Positions 36,694 to 44,841 of a DNA stretch of 64,000 bases are shown piece by piece (positions within the stretch are counted from its first letter, which is position 1; every line of letters starts with the position of its first letter). Source of the DNA: Pseudomonas cremoricolorata (GTDB lineage Bacteria > Pseudomonadota > Gammaproteobacteria > Pseudomonadales > Pseudomonadaceae); assembly GCF_000759535.1 (NCBI RefSeq), contig NZ_CP009455.1:2232001-2296000 (forward strand). The letters are read 5' to 3'. The notes beneath the pieces were generated by a model that was not told the DNA's origin, searched no databases, and was given only the letters and a program-made list of their open reading frames with translations. The position numbers were made by a program, and so were the translations under genes.

Positions 36694-37131
36694 TCAGTGC
36701 TTCAAACCGTAGCTCTCATCGAGCATGCCGGGTGAGTTCGGCGCTTTCGGCGCGTAGTCGAGTGGCACTTCGGCGCTGTCGCGCGGCGGGGTCAGGCGAT
36801 CGCGGTGCGGCTGCGGTGCGTCGGAGTGCAGGGCGGCGAGCAGGCGCTGACGGGTCAGATCGTCCAGTGCCAGGCGGTCGGCGCCTTCGGCCAGGTGATC
36901 CTGAACGTCCTGATAGCTTTGGGTCAGGCGCTTGACCAGGGTGGCGGTGCTGTTGAAGTGGGTCACCACCTCGTTCTGATAATTGTCGAAACGCTGCTGG
37001 ATATCGTCCAGCTGACGTTGCGTGCTGTTCGGTGCTGCGTGGGGCAGCAGGCGGGCAGCGACAAAGCCGGCGACGACGCCGACCACCAGTGCCAGGGTCG
37101 GCAACAACCAAACAAGGAGCGAGAGTTCCAC
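36694..37131 (-). CDS. yhcB: YhcB/ZapG family inner-membrane protein (DUF1043)
   Basis: The 145-residue product has one N-terminal membrane helix (about residues 5-28). A coiled-coil with QRQLDDIQQRFDNYQNEVVTHFNSTATLVKRLTQSY (about 38-75) follows, then a proline-rich tail. YhcB/ZapG proteins link cell division and envelope synthesis in enterics. The start is the GTG at 37131 with GAAGGA just upstream. It diverges from a hydrolase gene and converges with mdeA. Confidence 0.88.
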   Translation of the reverse strand: MELSLLVWLLPTLALVVGVVAGFVAARLLPHAAPNSTQRQLDDIQQRFDNYQNEVVTHFNSTATLVKRLTQSYQDVQDHLAEGADRLALDDLTRQRLLAALHSDAPQPHRDRLTPPRDSAEVPLDYAPKAPNSPGMLDESYGLKH

Positions 37132-37272
37132 GAGTCCTTCCTCTATAAACGGCTTTGCTTTACGTTAACGGCTCAGACCTGCGCTGTATATACCGCGAGC
37201 GATCGCAACTATCCCAGAACAGACATCCTCAGCTAGACGAATCGACCCATTCCCGGGTCACGGAGTACTGCC

Positions 37273-37908
37273 TTGCTTGTCCGCGAAACCCCTTGCTTCA
37301 TCGATGGCCCCAGCGGGCCGCTGGAAGCGTTGTACCTTGATGTCGCCGATGCCCGTGGCCTGGTGCTGATCTGCCACCCCAATCCCGTGCAGGGCGGCAC
37401 CATGCTCAACAAGGTGGTTTCGACCCTGCAGCGCACCGCTCGCGATGCCGGTTACAGCACCTTGCGCTTCAACTACCGCGGCGTCGGGCAAAGTGCTGGC
37501 AGCCATGACATGGGCGCTGGCGAAGTGGACGACAGCGAGGCGGTCGCCCAGTGGATGCGCCAGCAACACCCCCAACTGCCATTAGTGCTGATGGGCTTTT
37601 CCTTCGGCGGCTTCGTCGCGGCAAGCCTGGCCGGTCGGCTGGAGCGGGCCGGCAGCGAGGTCGAGCAACTGTTCATGATCGCGCCCGCGGTGATGCGCCT
37701 GACCGAGCAGTTTCCCCTGCCGCAGCACTGCCAACTGAGCGTGGTGCAACCGGATGCTGACGAAGTGGTGGACCCACAGCTGGTCTACCAATGGTCTGAA
37801 ACGCTTTCGCGCCCGCACGAGCTGCTGAAAGTGGCAGAATGCGGACACTTCTTCCATGGCAAGCTGACCGATCTCAAGGATCTGTTGCTGCCGCGCCTCT
37901 CGAAATGA
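37273..37908 (+). CDS. alpha/beta hydrolase
   Basis: The 211-residue protein has HPNPVQGGTMLNKVV near residue 35, NYRGVGQSAG near 67, nucleophile elbow GFSFGG (serine near 108), an acidic residue near VQPDADEVVDP and a histidine in CGHFFHGKL. It resembles the small dienelactone-hydrolase-like family often encoded next to trpS in pseudomonads. It starts with TTG, with GGAG nine bases upstream. The substrate is unknown. It is followed by trpS after 24 bases, so it may be co-transcribed. Confidence 0.85.
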   Translation: MLVRETPCFIDGPSGPLEALYLDVADARGLVLICHPNPVQGGTMLNKVVSTLQRTARDAGYSTLRFNYRGVGQSAGSHDMGAGEVDDSEAVAQWMRQQHPQLPLVLMGFSFGGFVAASLAGRLERAGSEVEQLFMIAPAVMRLTEQFPLPQHCQLSVVQPDADEVVDPQLVYQWSETLSRPHELLKVAECGHFFHGKLTDLKDLLLPRLSK

Positions 37909-37932
37909 GCCAAGCCTGATCAAGCGATAATC

Positions 37933-39282
37933 ATGACTACGCGCATCCTTACCGGCATCACCACCACCGGCACCCCGCACCTGGGCAATTTTGCCGGCGC
38001 CATTGGCCCGGCCATCCGCGCCAGCCAGCAGCCTGGCGTCGATTCGTTCTATTTCCTCGCCGACTACCACGCCCTGATCAAATGCGACGACCCGCAGCGC
38101 ATTCAGCGCTCGCGCCTGGAAATCGCTGCCACCTGGCTGGCCGGTGGCCTGGATGCCGACAAGGTCACGTTCTATCGCCAGTCCGACATCCCCGAAATTC
38201 CTGAGCTGACCTGGCTGCTGACCTGCGTTGCCGCCAAGGGCCTGCTCAATCGCGCCCATGCCTACAAGGCCTCGGTGGACAAGAACGTCGAGAACGGTGA
38301 AGACCCGGATGCCGGTGTCAGCATGGGCCTGTTCAGCTATCCGGTGCTGATGGCTGCCGACATCCTCATGTTCAATGCGCACAAGGTGCCGGTTGGCCGT
38401 GACCAGATCCAGCACGTGGAAATGGCACGGGACATCGGCCAGCGCTTCAACCACCTGTTCGGCAAGGGTCAGGAGTACTTCACTCTGCCCGAAGCGGTCA
38501 TCGAAGAGAGCGTGGCGACCTTGCCTGGCCTGGATGGGCGCAAGATGTCCAAGAGCTACGACAACACCATCCCGCTGTTCTCCAATGCCAAGGACCTCAA
38601 GGACGCCATCTCGCGCATCGTCACCGACTCGCGCGCACCTGGCGAGGCGAAAGACCCGGACAACGCCCACCTGTTCACCCTCTACCAGGCCTTCGCTACC
38701 CAGAATGACGCCCAGGCGTTCCGCGACGATCTGCTGCAAGGGCTGGGTTGGGGCGAGGCCAAGCAGCGTCTGTTCCAGCTGCTCGACGGGCAACTGGCTG
38801 CGCCGCGCGAGCGTTACCAGCAACTGCTGGCACGCCCGGCCGACCTCGAGGACATCCTCCTGGCCGGCGCTGCCAAGGCACGCAAGGTCGCTACGCCCTT
38901 CCTCGAGCAACTGCGCGAAGCGGTAGGCCTGCGCTCGTTCCGCAGCATCGCCCAGGCCAGCGCCGAATCGAGCAAGAAGACGGTGAAGGCCGCGCGCTTC
39001 GTCAGCTTCCGTGACGATGACGGCAGTTTCCGTTTCCGCCTGCTGGCCGCCGACGGCGAGCAACTGCTGCTCTCGCGCAGCTTTGCCGATGGCAAGGGTG
39101 CCGGTGCAGTGAGCAAGCAGTTGCAGCAAGGTGGCGCGCCCGACATTCGTGTAGAGGGGCTCAGCTTCGGCCTCTGGCTCGAAGATGACGAAGTCGCCAA
39201 AGGTGGCCTGTTCACCGACGCAGCTGACCGTGATGCAGCCATCGAGCGTCTGCGCAAAGCGCTTGAGCCAGTGCAGGCCTGA
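37933..39282 (+). CDS. trpS: tryptophanyl-tRNA synthetase with C-terminal extension
   Basis: The 449-residue enzyme charges tRNA-Trp. The class I motifs are TTGTPHLGN (HIGH region, about residues 11-19) and KMSKS (204-208). The catalytic core ends near residue 335, where short bacterial TrpS proteins stop. About 100 further residues contain [22 protein letters not shown] and [14 protein letters not shown], which resemble a DUF1508/YegP-type repeat. The extra part is known in size from pseudomonad TrpS; its role is not. A terminator follows. Confidence 0.93.
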   Translation: MTTRILTGITTTGTPHLGNFAGAIGPAIRASQQPGVDSFYFLADYHALIKCDDPQRIQRSRLEIAATWLAGGLDADKVTFYRQSDIPEIPELTWLLTCVAAKGLLNRAHAYKASVDKNVENGEDPDAGVSMGLFSYPVLMAADILMFNAHKVPVGRDQIQHVEMARDIGQRFNHLFGKGQEYFTLPEAVIEESVATLPGLDGRKMSKSYDNTIPLFSNAKDLKDAISRIVTDSRAPGEAKDPDNAHLFTLYQAFATQNDAQAFRDDLLQGLGWGEAKQRLFQLLDGQLAAPRERYQQLLARPADLEDILLAGAAKARKVATPFLEQLREAVGLRSFRSIAQASAESSKKTVKAARFVSFRDDDGSFRFRLLAADGEQLLLSRSFADGKGAGAVSKQLQQGGAPDIRVEGLSFGLWLEDDEVAKGGLFTDAADRDAAIERLRKALEPVQA

Positions 39283-39316
39283 GGCAGATTGACGCAAGTC
39301 CGATTGCCAACGCGCA

Positions 39317-39346
39317 GGGCCGTCGCTACAGTGACGGCCCGGTTTT
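39317..39346 (+). terminator. terminator after trpS
   Basis: GGGCCGTC-N8-GACGGCCC forms the stem, followed by GGTTTT, 35 bases past the trpS stop. Confidence 0.75.
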
Positions 39347-39365
39347 GTGACCTCGCCAACGACTT

Positions 39366-40460
39366 ATGACGCCTCTAGAACGATATCAAGCAGATCTCAA
39401 ACGTCCCGACTTCTTCCATGATGCGGCGCAGGAAACTGCGGTGCGGCATCTACAGCGTCTGTATGACGACCTGCTGGCGGCGCAAGGCAACAAACCGGGC
39501 ATGCTCGGCAAACTGTTTGGGCGCAAGGAGCAGGCTCCGGTCAAGGGGTTGTACTTCTGGGGCGGGGTAGGGCGCGGCAAAACCTACCTGGTCGACACGT
39601 TCTTCGATGCGCTGCCGTTCGAGCAGAAAATGCGCACGCACTTCCACCGCTTCATGAAGCGTGTGCACGAAGAAATGAAAACCCTCAAAGGCGAGAAGAA
39701 CCCGCTGACGGTGATCGCCAAGCGCTTCTCCAGCGAAGCCCGGGTCATCTGCTTCGACGAGTTTTTCGTTTCCGACATCACCGATGCCATGATTCTCGGC
39801 ACGTTGATGGAAGAGCTGTTCAAGAACGGTGTGACCCTGGTCGCGACCTCCAACATCGTGCCGGACGGTCTGTACAAGGATGGCCTGCAGCGTGCGCGCT
39901 TCCTGCCCGCAATCGCCATGATCAAGCAGCACACCGAAGTGGTGAACGTCGACAGCGGCGTCGACTACCGTTTGCGCCACCTCGAGCAAGCCGAGCTGTT
40001 CCACTACCCGCTGAACGAGGCCGCCCAGGCCAGCATGCAGCAGAGCTTCAAGGCGCTTACCCCCGATTGCACTCAGGCGGTCGAGAACGACGTGCTGGTG
40101 ATCGAGAACCGCGAGATTCATGCCCTGCGCACCTGTGAAGATGTCGCCTGGTTCGACTTCCGCGCCCTGTGCGATGGTCCCCGCAGCCAGAACGACTACA
40201 TCGAGCTGGGCAAGATTTTCCATGCTGTGCTGCTGAGCAACGTCGAACAGATGAGCGTCACCACCGACGACATCGCCCGGCGTTTCATCAACATGGTCGA
40301 CGAGTTCTACGACCGTAACGTCAAGCTGATCATCTCTGCCGAGGTCGAGCTCAAAGACCTGTACACCGGTGGACGGCTAAGCTTCGAGTTCCAGCGTACC
40401 CTCAGCCGTTTGCTGGAAATGCAGTCCCACGAGTTCCTCGCTCGGGCGCACAAGCCCTGA
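39366..40460 (+). CDS. zapE: cell division ATPase ZapE (AFG1 family)
   Basis: The 364-residue AFG1-type ATPase has Walker A GGVGRGKTYLVD near residue 64 and Walker B VICFDEFFVSD near 127, with LEQAELFHYPL in the later part. ZapE binds the Z-ring and is needed during late division under low oxygen or heat in E. coli. The ATG at 39366 gives the typical start MTPLERYQADL. It ends just before the repeat element at 40465, whose first hairpin is probably its terminator. Confidence 0.9.
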   Translation: MTPLERYQADLKRPDFFHDAAQETAVRHLQRLYDDLLAAQGNKPGMLGKLFGRKEQAPVKGLYFWGGVGRGKTYLVDTFFDALPFEQKMRTHFHRFMKRVHEEMKTLKGEKNPLTVIAKRFSSEARVICFDEFFVSDITDAMILGTLMEELFKNGVTLVATSNIVPDGLYKDGLQRARFLPAIAMIKQHTEVVNVDSGVDYRLRHLEQAELFHYPLNEAAQASMQQSFKALTPDCTQAVENDVLVIENREIHALRTCEDVAWFDFRALCDGPRSQNDYIELGKIFHAVLLSNVEQMSVTTDDIARRFINMVDEFYDRNVKLIISAEVELKDLYTGGRLSFEFQRTLSRLLEMQSHEFLARAHKP

Positions 40461-40508
40461 GGGCAGTTGCGAGCTTTTAGCTGCAAGCTTGTAGCTACAA
40501 GCGACAAG

Positions 40509-40545
40509 AAAAAGCCAGAGCAGACCTCATCTGCCCTGGCTTTTT
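40509..40545 (+). terminator. terminator after zapE, inside the repeat element
   Basis: AAAAAGCCAG-A-GCAGA pairs with TCTGC-C-CTGGCTTTTT around a CCTCA loop, with one A-C mismatch. The final T-run passes directly into the GCTTTT array. Confidence 0.82.
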
Positions 40546-40689
40546 GCTTTTGCTTTTGCTTTTGCTTTTGCTTTTGCTTTTGCTTTTGCTTTTGCTTTTG
40601 CTTTTGCTTTTGCTTTTGCTTTTGCTTTTGCTTTTGCTTTTGCTTTTGCTTTTGCTTTTGCTTTTGCTTTTGCTTTTGCTTTTGCTTTT
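40546..40689 (+). repeat. 24 perfect tandem copies of GCTTTT
   Basis: The hexamer GCTTTT repeats without a mismatch for 144 bases, beginning at the end of the terminator and stopping at the right inverted-repeat arm. Six-base units mean reading frames run through it as Phe-Cys, Leu-Leu or Lys-Ala repeats, but none has a ribosome site or matches a protein. Copy number probably varies between isolates. Confidence 0.97.
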
Positions 40690-40724
40690 GCTTGCAGCTT
40701 CAAGCTCACAACTAGTCGCTGCTC

Positions 40725-41729
40725 CTAGCCGCTGCTCTCCTGCTGGAACTGTTGGCGATACTGGTTGGGCGACAGCTCTGTGTGCTGACGGAACAGGCGG
40801 GCGAAGAAGCTGGCGTCGTCGTAGCCCACTTCGTAGCTGATGGTCTTGATGCTCTTGCGGGTGCTGGAAAGCAGGCCTTTGGCCGTTTCGATGCGCAGGC
40901 GTTGCAGGTAGTGCAACGGTTTGTCGCCGGTCGCGCCCTGGAAGCGGCGCATGAAGTTGCGAATGCTCATGCCATGGTTGCGGGCAACGTCCTCGAAGCG
41001 GAACTTGTCGGCGAAGTGCTCTTCCAGCCAGTGCTGGATCTGCAGGATCAGCAGGTCCTGGTGCAGTTTCTGCCCGCCAAAGCCCATGCGTCCGGGGGTG
41101 TAGTTGCGCTGCACCTCATAGAGAATGTCGCGAGCCACGGCGCGGGCCACGTTGGCGCCGCAGAAGCGTTCGATCAGGTAGATGTACAGGTCGCAGGCGG
41201 ATGTGGTGCCACCGGCGCAGTACAGGTTGTCGGCATCGGTGAGGTGCTTGTCCTGGTTCAGCCGTACCCTAGGAAAACGCTCGGCAAAGCTATTGAAAAA
41301 GCGCCAGTAGGTGGTCGCTTCCTTGCCGTCGAGCAATCCCGCTTCGGCCAGCCAGAACACCCCGCTGGCCTCGCCACACAGGACCGCGCCGCGGGCATGC
41401 TGCTCGCGCAGCCAGGGCAGCACCTGCGGTGCGCGCGTGAGCAGGCTGTCGAAGTCGTCCCAGAAGGCCGGCAGGATGATCACGTCGGTATCGTCCAGAC
41501 CGCCATCGACCGGTATGCGCACATTGCTGAAACTGTCCACAGGCTGGCCGTCAGGGCTGACCAGGCAAATCTCGAACATCGGCTGCAGGCTCAGGCCCAG
41601 TTGCCGGCTGTAGCGCAGACTGGCCAGGTGGAAGAAATCCTTGGCCTGCATGAGGGTGAAGGCGAACACGTTGTCGGTCGCCAGAATGCTGACGCGCCGT
41701 AACGTAGAGCTGGCTTGAATGGGCATCAT
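40725..41729 (-). CDS. GlxA-type AraC-family regulator
   Basis: The 334-residue protein joins an N-terminal DJ-1/PfpI amidotransferase-like domain (about residues 10-200, with LCGEASGVFWLAEAGLLDG at the nucleophile position) to a C-terminal AraC helix-turn-helix pair (about 225-330: RFEDVARNHGMSIRNFMRRFQ and SIKTISYEVGYDDASFFARLFRQ). Members control amino acid or amine catabolism genes. Two adjacent ATG codons (41729 and 41726) are possible starts; the ribosome site is weak. Its target is unknown. Confidence 0.87.
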   Translation of the reverse strand: MMPIQASSTLRRVSILATDNVFAFTLMQAKDFFHLASLRYSRQLGLSLQPMFEICLVSPDGQPVDSFSNVRIPVDGGLDDTDVIILPAFWDDFDSLLTRAPQVLPWLREQHARGAVLCGEASGVFWLAEAGLLDGKEATTYWRFFNSFAERFPRVRLNQDKHLTDADNLYCAGGTTSACDLYIYLIERFCGANVARAVARDILYEVQRNYTPGRMGFGGQKLHQDLLILQIQHWLEEHFADKFRFEDVARNHGMSIRNFMRRFQGATGDKPLHYLQRLRIETAKGLLSSTRKSIKTISYEVGYDDASFFARLFRQHTELSPNQYRQQFQQESSG

Positions 41730-41843
41730 CGTCGTTGTTCTTATAAGGGAGAGTGGACAAGTGCTGGCTGGATCGTCTTAGCTTTTCTCCGTGCTGTCCA
41801 GCCTTGGCAAGCTGCGCGGGGCCGCCAGGCGGCCCCGGCGGGG

Positions 41844-42890
41844 TCATGGTGCAGGATTGGGCTGTTGCTGATGAACCGCTTCGAGGGCGGCGAGCAGTTC
41901 TTCGCTGAGCGTCAGGGCAGCGCTGTCGAGGTTGCTCTGCAACTGCTCCAAGGAAGTGGCGCCAATGATATTGCTGGTCACGAACGGCTACCGGGTGACG
42001 AACGCCAGGGCCATCTGCGCCGGGTCCAGGCCGTGCTCGCGGGCCAACTGCACATAGCGACTGCACGCCTGCACGGTTTGCGGATTGGAGTAGCGGGCAA
42101 AGCGGCTGAACAGGGTCAGGCGCGCATCGGCCGGACGAGCGCCGTTCTCGTATTTGCCCGAGAGCATGCCGAACGCCAAGGGCGAGTAGGCCAGCAAGCC
42201 GCACTGTTCGCGAATGGCAACTTCCGCCAGGCCGACCTCGAAGCTGCGATTGAGCAGGTTGTAGGGGTTCTGAATCGACACCGCACGCGGCCAGCCGCGG
42301 CTATCGGCCAGTTGCAGAAACTTCATGGTGCCCCATGGCGTTTCATTGGACAGGCCGATATGGCGGATCTTGCCGGCACGCACTTGCTCATCCAGCACTT
42401 CCAGGGTTTCTTCGATGGGCGTGAACAGGTCGTTGGGCAGGTGCCGGTAGCCGAGCTTGCCGAAGAAATTGGTGTTGCGTTCTGGCCAATGCAGTTGGTA
42501 GAGATCGATGTAGTCGGTCCGTAGACGCTTCAGGCTCTCGTTCAGGGCTGCAACGATGTGCTGGCGGTTGTGCCTGAGTTGGCCATCGCGAATGTGGCTG
42601 ATGCCGTTGCCGGGCCCTGCAACTTTACTGGCGAGCACCCAGTGTTGGCGCTCGCGCTGGCCTTGCCGAGCAAACCAGTCGCCGATGATGCGCTCGGTGG
42701 CCGCGTAGGTTTCCGGGCGGGGCGGCACCGGATACATCTCGGCGGTGTCGATGAAGTTGACCCCAGCATCGCGGGCCAGGGCGATCTGCTCGAAGGCCTG
42801 TGCCGGGTCGTTCTGCTCGCCCCAGGTCATGGTGCCCAGACACAGGGCGCTGACATTCAGGTCGGTACGGCCGAGCTTGCGGTATTCCAT
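41844..42890 (-). pseudogene. aldo/keto reductase (Tas-like) interrupted by in-frame TAG
   Basis: The frame encodes a Tas/YajO-type NADPH-dependent aldo/keto reductase (MEYRKLGRTDLNVSALCLGTMTWGEQNDP, then catalytic D48/Y53-region and QLHWPER). A TAG at 41988-41990 stops it after 300 residues in FVTR. The same frame continues without shift as PFVTSNIIGATSLEQLQSNLDSA-like family sequence to a TGA at 41844, which would make 348 residues with one missing position (usually Gln). The lost tail forms part of the NADPH site, so activity is doubtful unless the codon is read through. Confidence 0.82.
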
Positions 42891-42913
42891 GACGCGTTCA
42901 CTCCTCGAATAGA

Positions 42914-42927
42914 TCGATGATCATCGA
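42914..42927. promoter_or_regulatory. 14-base perfect palindrome upstream of the aldo/keto reductase
   Basis: TCGATGATCATCGA lies 23 bases before the reductase start on its strand, a position typical of a repressor site. No regulator is assigned. The rest of the 259-base gap to rplM holds the rplM promoter and nothing else recognised. Confidence 0.45.
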
Positions 42928-43076
42928 ATCAGGTTGATATTCTCTGCGCAATCTGGATAATTACGCGCCTTCGTGCGCTGCGGAAGTGATGCACCGCGTT
43001 GCACGAGAAACCTTGCCGAATCTGGACGCGCCGACCCGAGCCCCCTATAGCGTCCGCATGCGGCTGCGCGCTTGAC

Positions 43077-43105
43077 TTGTCAAGCGATGCACTAACCAGT
43101 AAGAT
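43077..43105 (+). promoter_or_regulatory. sigma-70-like promoter of rplM-rpsI
   Basis: TTGTCA (43077-43082) and TAAGAT (43100-43105) are separated by 17 bases, about 45 bases upstream of the L13 start. Confidence 0.6.
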
Positions 43106-43149
43106 TCGCCGTCTTAATTTTCGCTGGGCGGCCTCTGAGGCTTTAGAGA

Positions 43150-43578
43150 ATGAAAACTTTTACTGCTAAACCGGAAACAGTAACGCGCGACTGGTTCGTA
43201 GTCGACGCCGCTGGCCAGACCCTGGGTCGTCTGTCCACTGAAATCGCTCGTCGTCTGCGTGGCAAGCACAAGGCAGAATACACTCCTCACGTTGACACCG
43301 GCGACTACATCGTCGTCATCAACGCCGAGCAGGTACGTGTCACTGGTGCCAAAGCTTCGGACAAAATGTACTACTCCCACTCCGGCTTCCCGGGCGGTAT
43401 CAAGGAAATCAACTTCGAGAAGTTGATCGCCAAGGCCCCCGAGCGCGTGATCGAGACCGCGGTCAAAGGCATGCTGCCTAAGAACCCGCTGGGTCGCGAC
43501 ATGTACCGCAAGCTGAAAGTGTACGCGGGTGCTACTCACCCACACACTGCTCAGCAGCCTCAAGAACTGAAGATCTAA
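43150..43578 (+). CDS. rplM: 50S ribosomal protein L13
   Basis: The 142-residue protein begins [20 protein letters not shown] and has [16 protein letters not shown] near residue 27 and [17 protein letters not shown] near 105, as in bacterial L13. It is an early-assembly protein of the large subunit. rpsI follows after 14 bases in the conserved rplM-rpsI operon. Codon use is strongly biased, as expected for a highly expressed gene. Confidence 0.98.
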   Translation: MKTFTAKPETVTRDWFVVDAAGQTLGRLSTEIARRLRGKHKAEYTPHVDTGDYIVVINAEQVRVTGAKASDKMYYSHSGFPGGIKEINFEKLIAKAPERVIETAVKGMLPKNPLGRDMYRKLKVYAGATHPHTAQQPQELKI

Positions 43579-43592
43579 CGGGATAGTTCATT

Positions 43593-43985
43593 ATGTCGGC
43601 GACTCAAAACTACGGCACTGGCCGTCGCAAGACCGCAACCGCTCGCGTGTTCCTGCGTCCAGGTACTGGCAACATCTCCATCAACAACCGTCCTCTGGAC
43701 ACCTTCTTCGGTCGCGAAACTGCCCGCATGGTCGTTCGCCAGCCGCTGGAGCTGACCGAGAACCTCGAGAAGTTCGACATCTACGTCACCGTTGCTGGTG
43801 GTGGTGTTAGCGGTCAGGCTGGTGCGATCCGTCACGGTATCACCCGCGCTCTGATGGAATACGACGAAGGCCTGCGCGCTGCTCTGCGTCGTGCTGGCTA
43901 CGTCACCCGCGACGCTCGTGAAGTCGAGCGTAAGAAAGTGGGTCTGCGTAAAGCGCGTAAGCGTCCTCAGTACTCCAAGCGTTAA
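43593..43985 (+). CDS. rpsI: 30S ribosomal protein S9
   Basis: The 130-residue protein has the S9 signature [18 protein letters not shown] near residue 6 and [19 protein letters not shown] near residue 69, and the basic tail [11 protein letters not shown] that reaches toward the P-site tRNA. It is the second gene of the operon and ends before a strong terminator. Confidence 0.98.
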   Translation: MSATQNYGTGRRKTATARVFLRPGTGNISINNRPLDTFFGRETARMVVRQPLELTENLEKFDIYVTVAGGGVSGQAGAIRHGITRALMEYDEGLRAALRRAGYVTRDAREVERKKVGLRKARKRPQYSKR

Positions 43986-44002
43986 TTTCGCTTCGGCAGT
44001 CG

Positions 44003-44037
44003 AAAAAAGCCCGGTTCTCAGGAACCGGGCTTTTTTT
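44003..44037 (+). terminator. intrinsic terminator of rplM-rpsI
   Basis: AAAAAAGCCCGGTTC-TCA-GGAACCGGGCTTTTTT with seven T, starting 18 bases past the rpsI stop. Confidence 0.93.
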
Positions 44038-44247
44038 ATGTCGCCAACTAACCTCCCCCATGCCCATGCACTCCCTCCTTATAGACGCAGATCAAGCAAT
44101 GCGAGGGTTGCTGCCGCCGCGCCGCTAATCACCTTGTCACTGTGTGGATTTGTTTCTTACCATGGCGGCCAATTTTTGGTGCCACAGACATTACCTAAGT
44201 AGATGCCTGTCGTAGCAGGCCGTGAACGCTGATGGGGAGAGGACTGA

Positions 44248-44841
44248 ATGAGTAATGACGGCGTCAATGCAGGGCGGCGCCGCTTCCTTGTAGCTGCCAC
44301 ATCCGTGGTGGGTGCAGCGGGGGCAGTGGGAGCTGCGGTACCGTTCGTGGGGTCGTGGTTCCCCAGCGCCAAGGCCAAGGCCGCCGGCGCACCAGTGAAA
44401 GTCAACATTGCCAAGGTCGAGCCAGGCCAGCAGATGGTCGCCGAGTGGCGGGGCCAGCCGGTATTCATCGTGCGGCGAACGGCGGAAATCCTCGGCAATC
44501 TGAAGAAGATCGAAGGCGATCTTTCCGACCCGTCCTCGAAGGCGTCGGATCAGCCGGCCTATGTCGATCCGCAGGTCCGCTCGATCAAACCGGAAATCCT
44601 GATTCTGGTCGGGCTGTGTACTCATCTCGGTTGCTCACCGACGTTCCGCCCTGAGGTCGCGCCGGTCGATCTTGGTCCCAAATGGGTCGGTGGCTACTTC
44701 TGCCCGTGCCACGGTTCGCACTACGACATGGCCGGCCGCGTCTACAAATCGCAACCCGCCCCGCTCAATTTGCCCGTCCCGCCCCATGCCTATGAGTCGG
44801 ACGACATCATCGTCATTGGCGTCGATCAGGAGAACGCATGA
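44248..44841 (+). CDS. petA: ubiquinol-cytochrome c reductase, Rieske iron-sulfur subunit
   Basis: The 197-residue protein has a twin-arginine-type N terminus (GRRRFLVAA, residues 9-17) and one membrane anchor. The Rieske cluster motifs are CTHLGC (124-129) and CPCH (152-155), whose two Cys and two His hold the 2Fe-2S cluster. It passes electrons from ubiquinol to cytochrome c1 in the bc1 complex. Its stop overlaps the cytochrome b start. The 210-base gap upstream carries only a weak promoter-like TTGTCA at 44134. Confidence 0.97.
   Translation: MSNDGVNAGRRRFLVAATSVVGAAGAVGAAVPFVGSWFPSAKAKAAGAPVKVNIAKVEPGQQMVAEWRGQPVFIVRRTAEILGNLKKIEGDLSDPSSKASDQPAYVDPQVRSIKPEILILVGLCTHLGCSPTFRPEVAPVDLGPKWVGGYFCPCHGSHYDMAGRVYKSQPAPLNLPVPPHAYESDDIIVIGVDQENA

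Larger units (their letters stand above)
40465..40713. repeat. inverted-repeat-bounded element containing a hexamer array
   Basis: A 24-base left arm (40465-40488) and right arm (40690-40713) match as inverted repeats at 21 of 24 positions. Between them lie more AGCTT/ACAAGC words, the zapE terminator hairpin and 24 copies of GCTTTT. It lies between zapE and the convergent GlxA-type regulator. It looks like a short non-coding mobile or REP-like element; no transposase is present. Confidence 0.7.

Noticed and set aside
40546..40689. Possible CRISPR array.
   Set aside because: The unit is six bases with no spacers and no cas genes nearby.
40467..40715. Frames through the GCTTTT array giving Phe-Cys, Leu-Leu or Lys-Ala repeat proteins.
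   Set aside because: No ribosome site, no family match and each is only a translation of the tandem repeat.
41551..42204. 217-codon minus-strand frame spanning the end of the reductase and start of the GlxA-type gene.
   Set aside because: It is in another frame from both genes and its composition is that of a shadow frame; the reductase tail is read in the frame of the TAG.
43072..43105. TTGACT at 43072 as the rplM -35 element.
   Set aside because: The spacing to TAAGAT would be 22 bases; TTGTCA at 43077 gives 17 bases and fits better.
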